From Planctomycetaceae bacterium (lineage in GTDB: Bacteria; Planctomycetota; Planctomycetia; Pirellulales; UBA1268): 45,112 nucleotides of DNA. A model generated the notes under the pieces. That model had not been told where the DNA came from, did not search any database, and saw only the letters and a program-made list of their open reading frames with translations. The stretch spans positions 1-45,112 of the forward strand of contig CANHCU010000016.1 of NCBI GenBank assembly GCA_947459185.1, in the 5' to 3' direction. Position numbers and translations under genes: made by a program. Numbering within the stretch: the stretch's first letter is position 1; each line of letters begins with the position of its first letter. Positions 16,612 to 25,109 of the stretch are shown here, piece after piece.

Positions 16612-17466
16612 ATGAAGCGTTCCCGCCCCTCGCCGCGTCGTCCTGCACCTCCCGGTGCGCCAGCCGCCCGCGCTGGCGGCGGTTCGGTCTCCGCCAAGGC
16701 GAATCGACCGGCGGCCCGCCATCAGGGCAAGGCCGAGGAGAAGTTTCACGGTGTGCGGGCCTGCGAGGCGTTGTTCGCCCGCCGGCCCGGAGACATCATT
16801 CGTGTCTACATCGCCGAGGATCGCCGTCGGCACTTTGCAGCACTCCTCGACCACTGCGTGAAGGCGCGGCTCGGCTTTCAGGTCGTGGCGCAGGAGAACC
16901 TCGCCCGTATCAGCGAATCGACGCACCACGAGGGGATCGTGATCCTCGCCCGTGCCTGTCCCCGATGGGGGATGTCCGACCTGCTGCGGGCGATCGAGGA
17001 GCGGCGGCTGAAGGGGCCGCTCCTGTATCTCGACGGCGTGCAGAATCCTCACAATCTCGGCGCCATCCTGCGGACCGCCGCTCACTTCGGCACGGCCGCC
17101 GTCCTCGGGGCCCGCGGCGATCTGCCGCCGCTCTCGCCTGCCGCCGTTCGCGTGGCGGAAGGGGCGGCCGAGCACGTCCCGGTCTGCGATCTCGCCGACC
17201 CGCTGGTCGATCTGACGCGGCTCAAGGAACGTGGTTTCCGCGTCGTGGCGACCTCGAGCCACCGCGGCAGCCCTGTTGCGGCCAGGAGCCTGGGAGGCAA
17301 CATCGTGCTGGTGCTTGGCAGCGAAGGGGAGGGCATCTCGAAGCCGATCGCGGCGCTTGCCGACGAAGCGGTTCAGATTCCCGGTACGGGTGCCGTGGAA
17401 AGCCTCAACGTGTCGGTTGCCTGCGGCATCCTCCTCGCCGAAGCCTGGCGCAGCCGGTCGGTCTAG
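16612..17466 (+). CDS. TrmH/SpoU family RNA 2'-O-methyltransferase
   Basis: 284 residues. The three SpoU motifs are in order: motif 1 'LDGVQNPHNLGAILRTAA', motif 2 'IVLVLGSEGEGIS', motif 3 'IPGTGAVESLNVSVACGILL'. Together they form the knotted SAM-binding site. Residues 1-38 are a basic, Pro/Arg-rich tail. Residues 40-110 form the L30e-like RNA substrate-binding domain seen in RlmB and TsnR types ('KFHGVRACEALF', 'THHEGIVILA'). It probably methylates a ribose in 23S rRNA or a tRNA; domain layout favours an RlmB-like role, but specificity is not provable here. Its TAG overlaps the TAG of the convergent next gene by 3 bases (CTAG at 17463-17466). Confidence 0.9.
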   Translation: MKRSRPSPRRPAPPGAPAARAGGGSVSAKANRPAARHQGKAEEKFHGVRACEALFARRPGDIIRVYIAEDRRRHFAALLDHCVKARLGFQVVAQENLARISESTHHEGIVILARACPRWGMSDLLRAIEERRLKGPLLYLDGVQNPHNLGAILRTAAHFGTAAVLGARGDLPPLSPAAVRVAEGAAEHVPVCDLADPLVDLTRLKERGFRVVATSSHRGSPVAARSLGGNIVLVLGSEGEGISKPIAALADEAVQIPGTGAVESLNVSVACGILLAEAWRSRSV

Positions 17467-18740
17467 CGGACGCGGGGCTTCACGCTCAGGCACTTGAGCG
17501 TGTGTTCGTCGCGCACATAGAGTTTGCCCGCCGCGAGAGCGGGCAGGGCGCGGATCGTGCCAGGAAACGGCCGGGCCCGCGCGAGCACCTTCAGCCCCGC
17601 CATGTCGGGCTGGAAGAGTACCAGTTCACCATCGACTTTCGTGGCGATGATCTTGCCATCGGCGAAGATCAGAGAGCCGTAGCCGAAATTGGGTTCTTTC
17701 CAGAGGACCTCGCCCGTTGACTGCTTGATGCACTTCAGGTCGGCGGGAGGGACGTCATCGCGGCCGTCGATGGCAAACAGAAAGCCGCCGCGGGCGATGG
17801 GCGTGCAGTATTGCGTGGCCAACGAGTCGGCGTTGGCCCAGACCTTGGTCATGCCGGCCTTGTCGAACGATCCGTAGAGCGATCCGATTCCATACGACGC
17901 CGTCACGAGCAGGTGGGGCTTGCCGTTCTTGTCGGCGAGGACGAGCGGGTTGGCTCCGTTCACGGTTGGCCCACGGGCTCCGAAGGCGAACTGCCAGCGA
18001 ATCGCGCCGGTCACAGGATCGAGCAGGATGACACGGTACCGTGTGATGACCAGCAGGTGCGGCACGTCGGCAATCATGACTGGCACTGGCGAGGAGTAGC
18101 TCGCCCGCTCGCCGGTCTTCGTCCAGACCGTCTCTCCAGTGGCGACCGAGAAAGCGACGATGCCGGCCTCGTTCTTGGCACCCCCGACATTCACGATCAC
18201 TAGTTTACCCATCACGATCGGCGAACTGCCCGCACCGAAGTAGCCTGTCTGCGCCCGGAAATCGGCATGCGTGTTCCGCTGCCACAGCCGCTTACCGGTG
18301 GCCGCGTCGAGGCAGGTGAGCACCCCCTCCGCGCCGAACGTGAACACGCGTCCGCCCTGAATAACGGGCACGCAGAGCGGCCCATCCCCGCCGCCCACCT
18401 CCGGCCTGAATTTCGTCGGATACTCGGCGGTCCAGAGCGTTTTGCCAGTCGCGGCGTCGAGCGCTTCCGTGACCTCGTTGTTGTCCACGCGGTGGAAGAG
18501 CAGCGTGCGTTTGTCCGCCACGGCCACACCGGCGTAGCCGCGGCCCACGTCCCGCTGCCAGAGCGTGTAGGGGCCGTCCGCGGGCCATTCGTCAGTGAGG
18601 ATCTCGTCGCCGGCCGCGATGCCGTTGCGATCAGGCCCGAGAATCTGCGGCCACTCCCCCGCCGAAGCCTGGAATGCGGCAGCCGCCGCACACACACAGC
18701 AGGAGGCCAGAAAGCGGAGACTCGTTTTCAACGCGGGCAT
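17463..18740 (-). CDS. Secreted PQQ-like beta-propeller repeat protein
   Basis: 425 residues from ATG 18740. The frame opens 33 codons earlier but without a signal-like start. A Sec signal peptide (residues 1-27, 'FLASCCVCAAAAAFQASAGEW') is followed by repeated propeller blades of the PQQ type: 'ALDAATGKTLWTAEYPTK', 'CLDAATGKRLWQRNTH', 'FSVATGETVWTKTGE', 'LDPVTGAIRWQFAFG', 'CIKQSTGEVLWKEPNFG'. 'WPQILGPDRNGIA' right after the signal is the usual opening of planctomycete and verrucomicrobial secreted PQQ-like proteins. Residues binding PQQ and calcium in true alcohol dehydrogenases are not recognisable, so this is more likely a binding or scaffold propeller than an enzyme. Confidence 0.88.
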   Translation of the reverse strand: MPALKTSLRFLASCCVCAAAAAFQASAGEWPQILGPDRNGIAAGDEILTDEWPADGPYTLWQRDVGRGYAGVAVADKRTLLFHRVDNNEVTEALDAATGKTLWTAEYPTKFRPEVGGGDGPLCVPVIQGGRVFTFGAEGVLTCLDAATGKRLWQRNTHADFRAQTGYFGAGSSPIVMGKLVIVNVGGAKNEAGIVAFSVATGETVWTKTGERASYSSPVPVMIADVPHLLVITRYRVILLDPVTGAIRWQFAFGARGPTVNGANPLVLADKNGKPHLLVTASYGIGSLYGSFDKAGMTKVWANADSLATQYCTPIARGGFLFAIDGRDDVPPADLKCIKQSTGEVLWKEPNFGYGSLIFADGKIIATKVDGELVLFQPDMAGLKVLARARPFPGTIRALPALAAGKLYVRDEHTLKCLSVKPRVR

Positions 18741-18922
18741 GCCACCGATCCAATCCTTGGGTTTTGACGTCCCGAAAGTTTTTTGTCGCCCCGGAAGATA
18801 GTCTATCGGCAGCCGTTCGTGCAGGCCGGAATGGAACACGCAAAATCCGAAAAATCGCCAGCGTCAGGCGGCAGGACTCTTGGCAGGGAAGACGCAGCGT
18901 GCCCCCCGTTTGAGGCGGCGAG

Positions 18923-20077
18923 TCAGCCCTTGCGAAACCGTTCGGGCGACAGGAATCCGATGGGATGAGCGGTTTTCCCATCAAGGGCGAGGTCGGCCAG
19001 GATTTCACCCATCACGCTCGCGAACTTGAATCCATGGCCGGAGAAGCCGGCGGCCACCGCTACGCGGGCGTGCTGGGGGTGAAGGCCGACGACGAAATGG
19101 CCGTCGGGCGACATCGTGTAGAGGCAGGCCGCGTGCTCGGTCAGCGGTCCGCATACCCCGGGCAGGTGGGCCGCGAGCACCGCCTCGACCCGAGCCCGCT
19201 CACCCACGTCGATCGCCCGGTCAACCGTCAACGGATCCGCGACGGGCGTTCCCCCGGTGTGTTCGGCGATCTTCACACCCCGGTCGTCGATCGCTGGAAA
19301 CCCGTAGAAAAAACCGGTCGGCCCGTCGAAGGCGAAACAGGGCATGCTGCCGGCGGCATGGTCCCTCCGGACGGCGGCCTCGGGCTGATACCAGAACAGC
19401 GACTTGCGGAGCACCCGCAGCGGCACCCACGGCAGCTGGAGCAGATCGGCCGCCCAGGCACCGGGGGTGACCACCAGCGTATCGGCGGAGTAGCTGCCCT
19501 TGTCTGTCTCCACAACGACGTGTCCGTCGCCGCCCTCGTGCTCGACCGGCCGCCAGCAGCGGACCGCGGCGCCGTGCTCGATACGGGCTCCCAGTCGCAC
19601 GGCCTCCGCCGCGTGGGCCCGCACGCAGTCTTCCACGAAGAGATAGCCGCCACGGGCCTCGTGGACCGCGGCCCATGCTTCCGGCAGCCGTATCGAGGGC
19701 CAGCGGGCCATGGCCTCGCGGCTGGTCATGCGTTCGATCGGCAGCGAGTGGATCGCGGCCGATGCGACCGCACCAGCCACCACCTCGCCGTCGGCTGGAC
19801 CCGCCATCAGGAGGCCAGATTCCACCAGCAGCGGGCTCCCTGTCGCGGCCTCCAACTCGTGCCAGAGTTCATAGGCCCGACGCAGGAGCGGAACGTAATC
19901 GGGATGCTCGAAATAGGCGAGCCGGATGAGTCGCGTCTGGCCGTGGGAACTGCCCCGGTCGTGGCCCGGTGGAAAGCGGTCGAGCCCGCAGACGCGGGCC
20001 CCGCGGGCGGCCAGGTGCATGAGGGCGGCGGCACCCATGCCACCCGTGCCGATCACGATTGCATCAAACCGTTCCAT
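18923..20077 (-). CDS. Monomeric sarcosine oxidase / N-methyltryptophan oxidase family flavoenzyme
   Basis: 384 residues from ATG 20077. FAD-binding 'DAIVIGTGGMGAAALMHLA' opens the protein. 'RGSSHGQTRLIRLAYFEHP' is the family's conserved block, and 'CLYTMSPDGHFVVG' near C318 matches the segment whose cysteine carries covalently bound FAD in MSOX and MTOX. 'GFSGHGFKFASVMGEILADL' closes the flavin site. Expected reaction: oxidative demethylation of an N-methyl amino acid, giving formaldehyde and H2O2. A Fae homologue is encoded about 2 kb away. The frame continues upstream to 20248 and contains a Tat-like stretch ('LPRRSFPILATAATMG') from ATG 20197, so an exported form is possible. I prefer 20077, which leaves room for divergent promoters. 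Confidence 0.87.
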   Translation of the reverse strand: MERFDAIVIGTGGMGAAALMHLAARGARVCGLDRFPPGHDRGSSHGQTRLIRLAYFEHPDYVPLLRRAYELWHELEAATGSPLLVESGLLMAGPADGEVVAGAVASAAIHSLPIERMTSREAMARWPSIRLPEAWAAVHEARGGYLFVEDCVRAHAAEAVRLGARIEHGAAVRCWRPVEHEGGDGHVVVETDKGSYSADTLVVTPGAWAADLLQLPWVPLRVLRKSLFWYQPEAAVRRDHAAGSMPCFAFDGPTGFFYGFPAIDDRGVKIAEHTGGTPVADPLTVDRAIDVGERARVEAVLAAHLPGVCGPLTEHAACLYTMSPDGHFVVGLHPQHARVAVAAGFSGHGFKFASVMGEILADLALDGKTAHPIGFLSPERFRKG

Positions 20078-20195
20078 GGCGACCGCACTTCCGGATTGTG
20101 CAAAATCGGGTTCCGCCGCTAGCCTGCTCGCCGACGCCCCCATCGTGGCCGCTGTGGCCAGGATTGGGAAGGATCGTCGAGGGAGACCGCCAGCC

Positions 20196-20828
20196 ATGAG
20201 CCGTTCTTTGCCGCACGCCGCGGTCTGGCCGCGGCTGCCCGAGAGCACGCACGGCTACGTCGCTGACCTGCTGGCCGCCCACCCGGTGGACGTGCGGCTC
20301 AGTCGGCCGCGGCGGACGAAACTCGGCGACCACCGTGCCCCCACGGCCCGTCGGCGGCGGCATCGCATTTCGGTCAACGACGACCTCAATCCCTATTCGT
20401 TCCTCACCACGCTGCTCCACGAGATCGCGCACGCCGCCACCTGGGAGTCCCAGCGGGCACGGATCCGCCGCGTGCGGCCGCACGGCCCGGAATGGAAGGC
20501 GGAGTTCGAACAGATTCTCTTGCCCGTGGTGGCAGGCCGCATGCTGCCCGACGATGTCGGCGACGCGCTCAAGCGGGCGATGCAGAATCCGGCGGCGGCG
20601 ACCTGTAGCGACCGGGATCTGATGCTGGCGTTGGCACGCTACGATGCGGTCGATTCCGGACTCGTGTTCGTGGAATCGCTGGCCTTCGGGACGATCTTCC
20701 GCACCGATGGCGGCAGGATGTTTTGCCTGGGACCAAAGCTGCGGAGCCGTTTCCGCTGCATCGAGCAGAAAACGGGCCGCGAATATCGGATGCACCCGCT
20801 GTGTCGGGTGTCGCCTGTGACGGGCTAG
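20196..20828 (+). CDS. SprT-like zinc metalloprotease-fold protein
   Basis: 210 residues from ATG 20196, with GGGAG 11-15 bases upstream. The zinc-binding motif H75-E76-x-x-H79 ('LLHEIAHAATWE') and a downstream H96 in 'RPHGPEWKAEF' follow the SprT/SprTN layout, where the third His lies in an HG-x-x-W/F context. A C-terminal segment includes 'CLGPKLRSRFRCIEQKTGREY', which has two Cys but not the clear four-Cys zinc ribbon of some SprT proteins. Eukaryotic relatives (SPRTN) cut DNA-protein crosslinks; bacterial SprT proteins are poorly characterised. Probably cytoplasmic, as no signal is seen. Convergent with the next small gene (22 bases between stops). Confidence 0.85.
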   Translation: MSRSLPHAAVWPRLPESTHGYVADLLAAHPVDVRLSRPRRTKLGDHRAPTARRRRHRISVNDDLNPYSFLTTLLHEIAHAATWESQRARIRRVRPHGPEWKAEFEQILLPVVAGRMLPDDVGDALKRAMQNPAAATCSDRDLMLALARYDAVDSGLVFVESLAFGTIFRTDGGRMFCLGPKLRSRFRCIEQKTGREYRMHPLCRVSPVTG

Positions 20829-20850
20829 TCGGCCCCGTCCGGAGGATGGG

Positions 20851-21084
20851 TCAGCGGCGGACGTCACCCCGCGGCGGGGACTGCATCGCGCGGTCGTGGC
20901 GTCGGCGGACCGAGTTGCCGTAGACATGCAGCGGCCGATTGGGGCGTTTTTCGATCGGGGTGCTCTTGATCTGGTCTCGCTCGCTGCCGAACGTGACCAC
21001 GCGGGGATCGAATTCGGCGGCGGCAGCGGGTGCTGCTGCAGCGGCTGCGACGGCAGCGACAAGAATGATCCTGAGCACGTTCAT
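20851..21084 (-). CDS. Small secreted protein of unknown function
   Basis: 77 residues from ATG 21084, with AGGAGA about 12 bases upstream. Eight more codons upstream are open but lack a ribosome site. Residues 1-23 are a clear Sec signal (basic start, 'IILVAAVAAAAAAPAAAA', Ala-x-Ala cleavage). The mature part is only about 54 residues, basic, with Asp/Glu/Arg-rich polar sequence ('FGSERDQIKSTPIEKRPN' and an Arg-rich tail). No domain recognised. Such small signal-bearing proteins are common in planctomycetes. I consider it real because of the signal peptide and ribosome site. Confidence 0.65.
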   Translation of the reverse strand: MNVLRIILVAAVAAAAAAPAAAAEFDPRVVTFGSERDQIKSTPIEKRPNRPLHVYGNSVRRRHDRAMQSPPRGDVRR

Positions 21085-21335
21085 GAACCGGCGGTCTCCT
21101 TGGGACAAGAAAAAGCGTGACTGTCACGTGTTTCTCTTTGTCTCATCGGACGCTGCCGCGGCACATCGTGCCTGCGGCCTCCCGCGGCCGACGTTCTGGC
21201 ATATCCCGCAGCACCGGACCAGCGGCCTTGGGCCGCCCCCGCTCGCGGGCGGTTCTCGTCGGTGTAATCGGAACGGCAGCGGTATGCTGCGGTGAGTGTC
21301 GGCGTGATTCCATTGACGTGCGGGAGATCAACGAG

Positions 21336-22181
21336 ATGGAGCGATTCAAGGCGGGTGTGATCCTGACGTTTCTGGCCTGCGGGGTGGCGGCTGGCCAGGC
21401 TCCGGTCACTGCCGTCGTGGAGCGGGCTACGGCTGCGCAGGCGAGAAAATGGTCGCAGGGACGCTGGATTGATCTCACACATCCGTTCGACGAGAAGACG
21501 ATCTACTGGCCCACAGAGAAAGGGTTTCGGTTCGAGCAGGGCATGAATGGTCCGACCCCGAAGGGCTATTACTACGCCGCCAACCGGTTTGCTTCGGCCG
21601 AACACGGCGGCACCCACCTCGACGCCCCGCGGCATTTTTCCGCAGCTGGCCAGACCGCCGATGCGATTCCCGTCGAGCATCTGGTCGGTGAGGCGGTCGT
21701 CGTCGATGTCACCAAGCAGTGTGCGGCTGATCCCGCCTACGAGGTCACGCCCGACGATCTCGTGGCGTGGGAGACGCGGCACGGGCGTCAGCTGGTCGAT
21801 GTGATCGTGCTCCTCCGCACCGGCTGGGCGACGCGGTGGGAGGACCGGGCCGCCTATCTCGGCACCGATCAGGTCGGCCCCGAGGCGGTGGCCAAGCTGC
21901 GGTTTCCGGGGCTCTCGCCGCTGGCGGCCCAGTGGCTCGTGGACCACCGCCGGATCCGCGCCATCGGCATCGACACGGCCAGCATCGACCACGGGCCTTC
22001 GACCCACTTCGGCTCGCACGTCGTTCTCTGCACCGGCAACGTGCCGATCTTTGAGAACGTGGCCACGCTCGACGCCCTGCCCGACCAGGGGGCGTTCGTC
22101 ATCGCCCTGCCGATGAAGATCGCCGGCGGCAGCGGCGGTCCGCTGCGGATCGTGGCCCGGCTGCCCGATGCCACCGATTGA
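21336..22181 (+). CDS. Secreted cyclase-family (kynurenine formamidase-like) metal-dependent hydrolase
   Basis: 281 residues from ATG 21336, with GGGAGA 9-14 bases upstream. The frame is open to 21117, but the added part covers the divergent intergenic region. Residues 1-20 form a signal peptide ('VILTFLACGVAAGQ'). The metal-binding signature H90-G-G-T-H94-L-D96 followed by P98 and H100 ('EHGGTHLDAPRHF') defines the family, and 'GIDTASIDHGPSTHFGSH' is the second conserved block. Family members hydrolyse N-formylkynurenine, isatin or similar amides and lactams, or open cyclic substrates. Export makes a tryptophan-pathway role less likely. Its neighbour 74 bases downstream is the Fae homologue. 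Confidence 0.88.
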   Translation: MERFKAGVILTFLACGVAAGQAPVTAVVERATAAQARKWSQGRWIDLTHPFDEKTIYWPTEKGFRFEQGMNGPTPKGYYYAANRFASAEHGGTHLDAPRHFSAAGQTADAIPVEHLVGEAVVVDVTKQCAADPAYEVTPDDLVAWETRHGRQLVDVIVLLRTGWATRWEDRAAYLGTDQVGPEAVAKLRFPGLSPLAAQWLVDHRRIRAIGIDTASIDHGPSTHFGSHVVLCTGNVPIFENVATLDALPDQGAFVIALPMKIAGGSGGPLRIVARLPDATD

Positions 22182-22255
22182 CGCGGCGGCCGCCGATGGT
22201 GAATAACGTGGCCTGCATAAACAGGCAGATCATCATTTCCGTGGAGCATATTTTC

Positions 22256-22810
22256 ATGGCAGGCAAGAAGATCGTTATGCGGACCGGCGAGGCGCTCGTG
22301 GAGGCCGACGAGGCGTGGAGCGCGGCGGAGCCAGAGGTGGTGATCGGTGAACTGGACGGCCCCGTGGGCTACGCCATCGCCAACCTCATCGGTGATCAGG
22401 TGAAGGGGCATACCCGGGTCTGGGCGATCCTCAACAGCGACGTGCAGGTGCGGCCGGCCACGCTGATGGTGAGCAAATACACCGCCCCCAACGCCCGCTA
22501 CACAAACATCCTCATGGGTACGGTGCAGGCGGCAATCGCGAATGCCGTGCTCGACAGTGTGCGCGAGGGCTCCATCCCGAAGTCCAAGGCGAACGACATC
22601 GGCATCATCGTGGCGGTCTGGCTCGATCCGTCAGTCGCCGATGCGAAGCTGAAGATCGACCACGACGTGCTCTTCCGCACGCATCGCGAGGCCACGCTCA
22701 AGGCGATCGGCAAGGCGATGAACAACGAGCCGTCGATCGACTGGCTGCTCAAGAACCAGAAGAAGGTAGGCCACTATTTCCACGACCTCGCCAAGTCTGG
22801 CGGGCTCTGA
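22256..22810 (+). CDS. Formaldehyde-activating enzyme (Fae) family protein lacking the catalytic His
   Basis: 184 residues from ATG 22256, with GGAG 10-13 bases upstream. It aligns by eye with Fae (formaldehyde plus tetrahydromethanopterin to methylene-H4MPT): 'TGEALVEADEA' at the start, 'VQVRPATLMVSKYT' (Fae: V-K-P-A-T-V-M), 'AAIANAVLDSVREGSIPKSK' (Fae: A-D-S-V-E-S-G-T-I-P), and 'DIGIIVAVWLDPSVADAKL'. In the enzyme a catalytic His lies soon after GEALV. Here residues 16-31 contain no His, and the first His is near residue 54. It is therefore either a Fae paralogue with a changed function or a non-enzymatic binding protein. No other H4MPT-pathway gene is in the window. Family call good, activity doubtful. 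Confidence 0.75.
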   Translation: MAGKKIVMRTGEALVEADEAWSAAEPEVVIGELDGPVGYAIANLIGDQVKGHTRVWAILNSDVQVRPATLMVSKYTAPNARYTNILMGTVQAAIANAVLDSVREGSIPKSKANDIGIIVAVWLDPSVADAKLKIDHDVLFRTHREATLKAIGKAMNNEPSIDWLLKNQKKVGHYFHDLAKSGGL

Positions 22811-22827
22811 AGGTTTCCCGACCTCGC

Positions 22828-22859
22828 GGATTCCCTCGCTCGCGCGTCGGGCTTGCATG
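22828..22859 (+). repeat. Dispersed intergenic repeat, copy R3
   Basis: GGATTCCCTCGCTCGCGCGT followed by CGGGCTTGCATG. It matches the family of the pair at 10181-10280, in particular R2. It lies in the gap between the convergent Fae-like and oxidoreductase genes. Confidence 0.6.
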
Positions 22860-22899
22860 CAACAACTCATGGACGATCCGATGAAACGGATCCGCGACA

Positions 22900-24300
22900 T
22901 TACCCGCGGAACTCGAACTTATACCGGCCCGGCATCGGCACCGGGTAGAGGCCGTCGGCGTTCCGCTGCAGCGGCGCGGGAGAGTCGTCGGTGAGTTCGG
23001 CGACGCCGGTGGTGAGGTCGTCGGGGCTGTTGAGCATCTCGTCGTAGGTCACCGTCCGGCCGGTGTGGGCCGCGAAACGTCCCATCGCGGTGACGAGGCT
23101 TGCCTCGGCACCACGGACCGCCTCGTTGTAGCTCGTGCCCGAGCGGATCGCCGTCACGAGGTCTTCCCATTCCACGCGGTACGGGTTTTTCTCAGGCTGC
23201 GACGCGGTCCAGAGGATGTTGTCCTTCGACATCTGCTGGCTCTTGTAGATCGTCGACTTGGCGGGCGCGTGGCCGCTGGCGGAGATGGCGAACGCTCCCT
23301 TCGAGCCCTGGCCGAAGACGCCAAACTTCTGCTCGCAGTCCTTCATCGTGCGTCCGGAATAGAAGAACTTCGTGCCGTCGGCGAAGGTCCATTCGACGCC
23401 GTAGCTGTCGAAATTCTGGTCGTCGAGTTTGCCACGGAAATGCCGGCCGCCGACCGCCTCGACCTTCACCGGCCAGGCGTTCTTCATCCAGCAAACCTCG
23501 TCGACGTGGTGCACGTAGAAATCGCTGAACACGCCACCGCTGGCCCAAAGGAAGCTGTGAAACCGCTTGGCCTGCCAGGAGAGCTCGGTCATGTTCTCCG
23601 GCGGGCCGGGATAGAGATCCATCGGCTGCACCGGCCCGTGCTCGCGGTAGCCGTGGAAGGCGATCAGTTCACCCGCCTCGCCGTTTTGCAGCCGGTCGAA
23701 GAGTTCTTTGCGTGCCTCGCTGTGTCGGCACATGAGCCCCACGCCGACCTTGAGGTTCTTCGCGTCGGCCTTGGCGGCCAGTTCGATGATCCGCTTCGTG
23801 CTCGGGCCGTCGATCGAGATCGGCTTTTCGAGAAACGCATGGACGCCCTTCTCAATGGCGTAGGCGAAATGCGCCGCGCGGAAGCCGACCGGCGTGGCGA
23901 AGATCGCGATGTCGCCGGGCCTGAGGCAGTCGATGGCCTGCTTGTAGGCATTGACGCCCACGAAACATCGCTCCTCTGGCACGTCGACATGCTCCTTGAA
24001 CTGCTCGCCGAGGCCCCGGCGGCGGGAGTTGATCGAGTCCAGAAAGAGGTCGGCCATCGCCACGAGCTTCACGTTCCCGGCCGGCACGGAGAGCGCGTCG
24101 GCGGCCGCACCGCCACCCCGCCCTCCGCAGCCGATCAGGGCAACCCGGATTTCGTCGCTCCCGGCCGCATGGACGGCGGGCGTCATGCCGGCGAAGGCGG
24201 CGAGCGACGTGGCCGCGGCGACCCGGCCGGTGGTGCCGAGGAACCCGCGCCGCGAGGCGGTGCTGCCGATGGAAAACAGGGAACGTGTGGGCGTGGGCAT
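22900..24300 (-). CDS. Tat-exported Gfo/Idh/MocA family oxidoreductase (paralogue of 8139-9560)
   Basis: 466 residues from ATG 24300, chosen for GGAG 10-13 bases upstream. An ATG 10 codons earlier has none. The twin-arginine signal 'ASRRGFLGTTGR' and the Ala-rich stretch ending in 'AVHAAG' indicate export by Tat. The Rossmann motif 'IRVALIGCGGRGGGAA' and 'HAFLEKPISIDG' (EKP) are intact. Similarity to the protein at 8139-9560 runs from the signal to the last residue (both end 'YPVPMPG-x-YK-x-E-x-RG'), pointing to a duplication within the lineage. A two-component system lies directly upstream on the same strand (144-base gap), so it may respond to that system. Confidence 0.9.
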   Translation of the reverse strand: MPTPTRSLFSIGSTASRRGFLGTTGRVAAATSLAAFAGMTPAVHAAGSDEIRVALIGCGGRGGGAAADALSVPAGNVKLVAMADLFLDSINSRRRGLGEQFKEHVDVPEERCFVGVNAYKQAIDCLRPGDIAIFATPVGFRAAHFAYAIEKGVHAFLEKPISIDGPSTKRIIELAAKADAKNLKVGVGLMCRHSEARKELFDRLQNGEAGELIAFHGYREHGPVQPMDLYPGPPENMTELSWQAKRFHSFLWASGGVFSDFYVHHVDEVCWMKNAWPVKVEAVGGRHFRGKLDDQNFDSYGVEWTFADGTKFFYSGRTMKDCEQKFGVFGQGSKGAFAISASGHAPAKSTIYKSQQMSKDNILWTASQPEKNPYRVEWEDLVTAIRSGTSYNEAVRGAEASLVTAMGRFAAHTGRTVTYDEMLNSPDDLTTGVAELTDDSPAPLQRNADGLYPVPMPGRYKFEFRG

Positions 24301-24444
24301 CGGACTCGTCTCCAGAGGAATTTCCACCATTATAAATCGGGACAGGAGCGATTTTTCGCAATACTTTTACGCGACGTGGCGTTCGTTTGGGTCGGCCTCG
24401 CCGAGATCCCGTCCTGCTTCTTTGGTGGTAGGGAACCTGCGCGG

Positions 24445-25098
24445 TCACACGATCCCATCGCGGATCGCCCGGGCCACGGCACCGCCGAGCGTGTTGACGT
24501 GGAGCTTCGCATAGATACGCCGCACATAGTTATCCACGGTGTGGAGACTGATCGCCATCCGGGCGGCGACCTCTTTTTTCACCAGCCCGTCGGCGAGCAG
24601 CCGCAGCACCTCCCGCTCCCGCTCCGACAGGCTCTCGGCCACAAGCGGGCCGCCGCTTGAAACAGGCCCCGCGCCGACACGGCTGAACCGTTCGATCACG
24701 CAGCGGGCGATCTCGGGCGACATCGGCGACCCGCCTCGCCGCACCTCCTCCACCGCCGCGACGATCCGTTCCAGCGGCTCCGACTTGACGAGATATCCAG
24801 AGGCACCGTTGCAGATCGCATCGAAGACACGTTCGCGGTCGTCGAAGACCGTGAAGACGACGATCTCCACCTCGGGAATTCGCTCCTTGAACCGGCGCAG
24901 ACCCTCCAGGCCCGACATCCCGGGCAGGCCGAGATCGAGAAGGATCACGTCGGGTTTGGGTGCGTGATCATCGAGGGCCGCCAGCGCCTTCTCGCACGAC
25001 GCGAACGGCGCGACCTCATGGCCGCCGGCCAGCCTGACCGCCTCCGCCACGGTCTCCCGCAGCCGGCGGTGATCTTCAATGATCCAGATCGTGTCCAT
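24445..25098 (-). CDS. NarL/LuxR family response regulator
   Basis: 217 residues. The receiver domain (about 1-120) has the acidic pocket 'IIED', phospho-acceptor D55 in 'VILLDLGLPG', T83 in 'VVFTVFDD' and K105 in 'GYLVKSE'. The C-terminal LuxR-type helix-turn-helix (about 150-217) includes 'LSEREREVLRLLADGLVKKE' and 'SLHTVDNYVRRIYAKLHVN'. All residues needed for phosphorylation and DNA binding are present. Its start is only 11 bases after the stop of the sensor kinase gene, so the two are a co-transcribed pair. Targets are unknown; the oxidoreductase gene immediately downstream is a candidate. Confidence 0.93.
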   Translation of the reverse strand: MDTIWIIEDHRRLRETVAEAVRLAGGHEVAPFASCEKALAALDDHAPKPDVILLDLGLPGMSGLEGLRRFKERIPEVEIVVFTVFDDRERVFDAICNGASGYLVKSEPLERIVAAVEEVRRGGSPMSPEIARCVIERFSRVGAGPVSSGGPLVAESLSEREREVLRLLADGLVKKEVAARMAISLHTVDNYVRRIYAKLHVNTLGGAVARAIRDGIV

Positions 25099-25109
25099 TG
25101 GTCGCTTTC

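Noticed and set aside
23065-24660. 531-codon + strand open frame opposite the Tat oxidoreductase
   Set aside because: It runs across both the oxidoreductase and the regulator gene on the other strand and has no family similarity.
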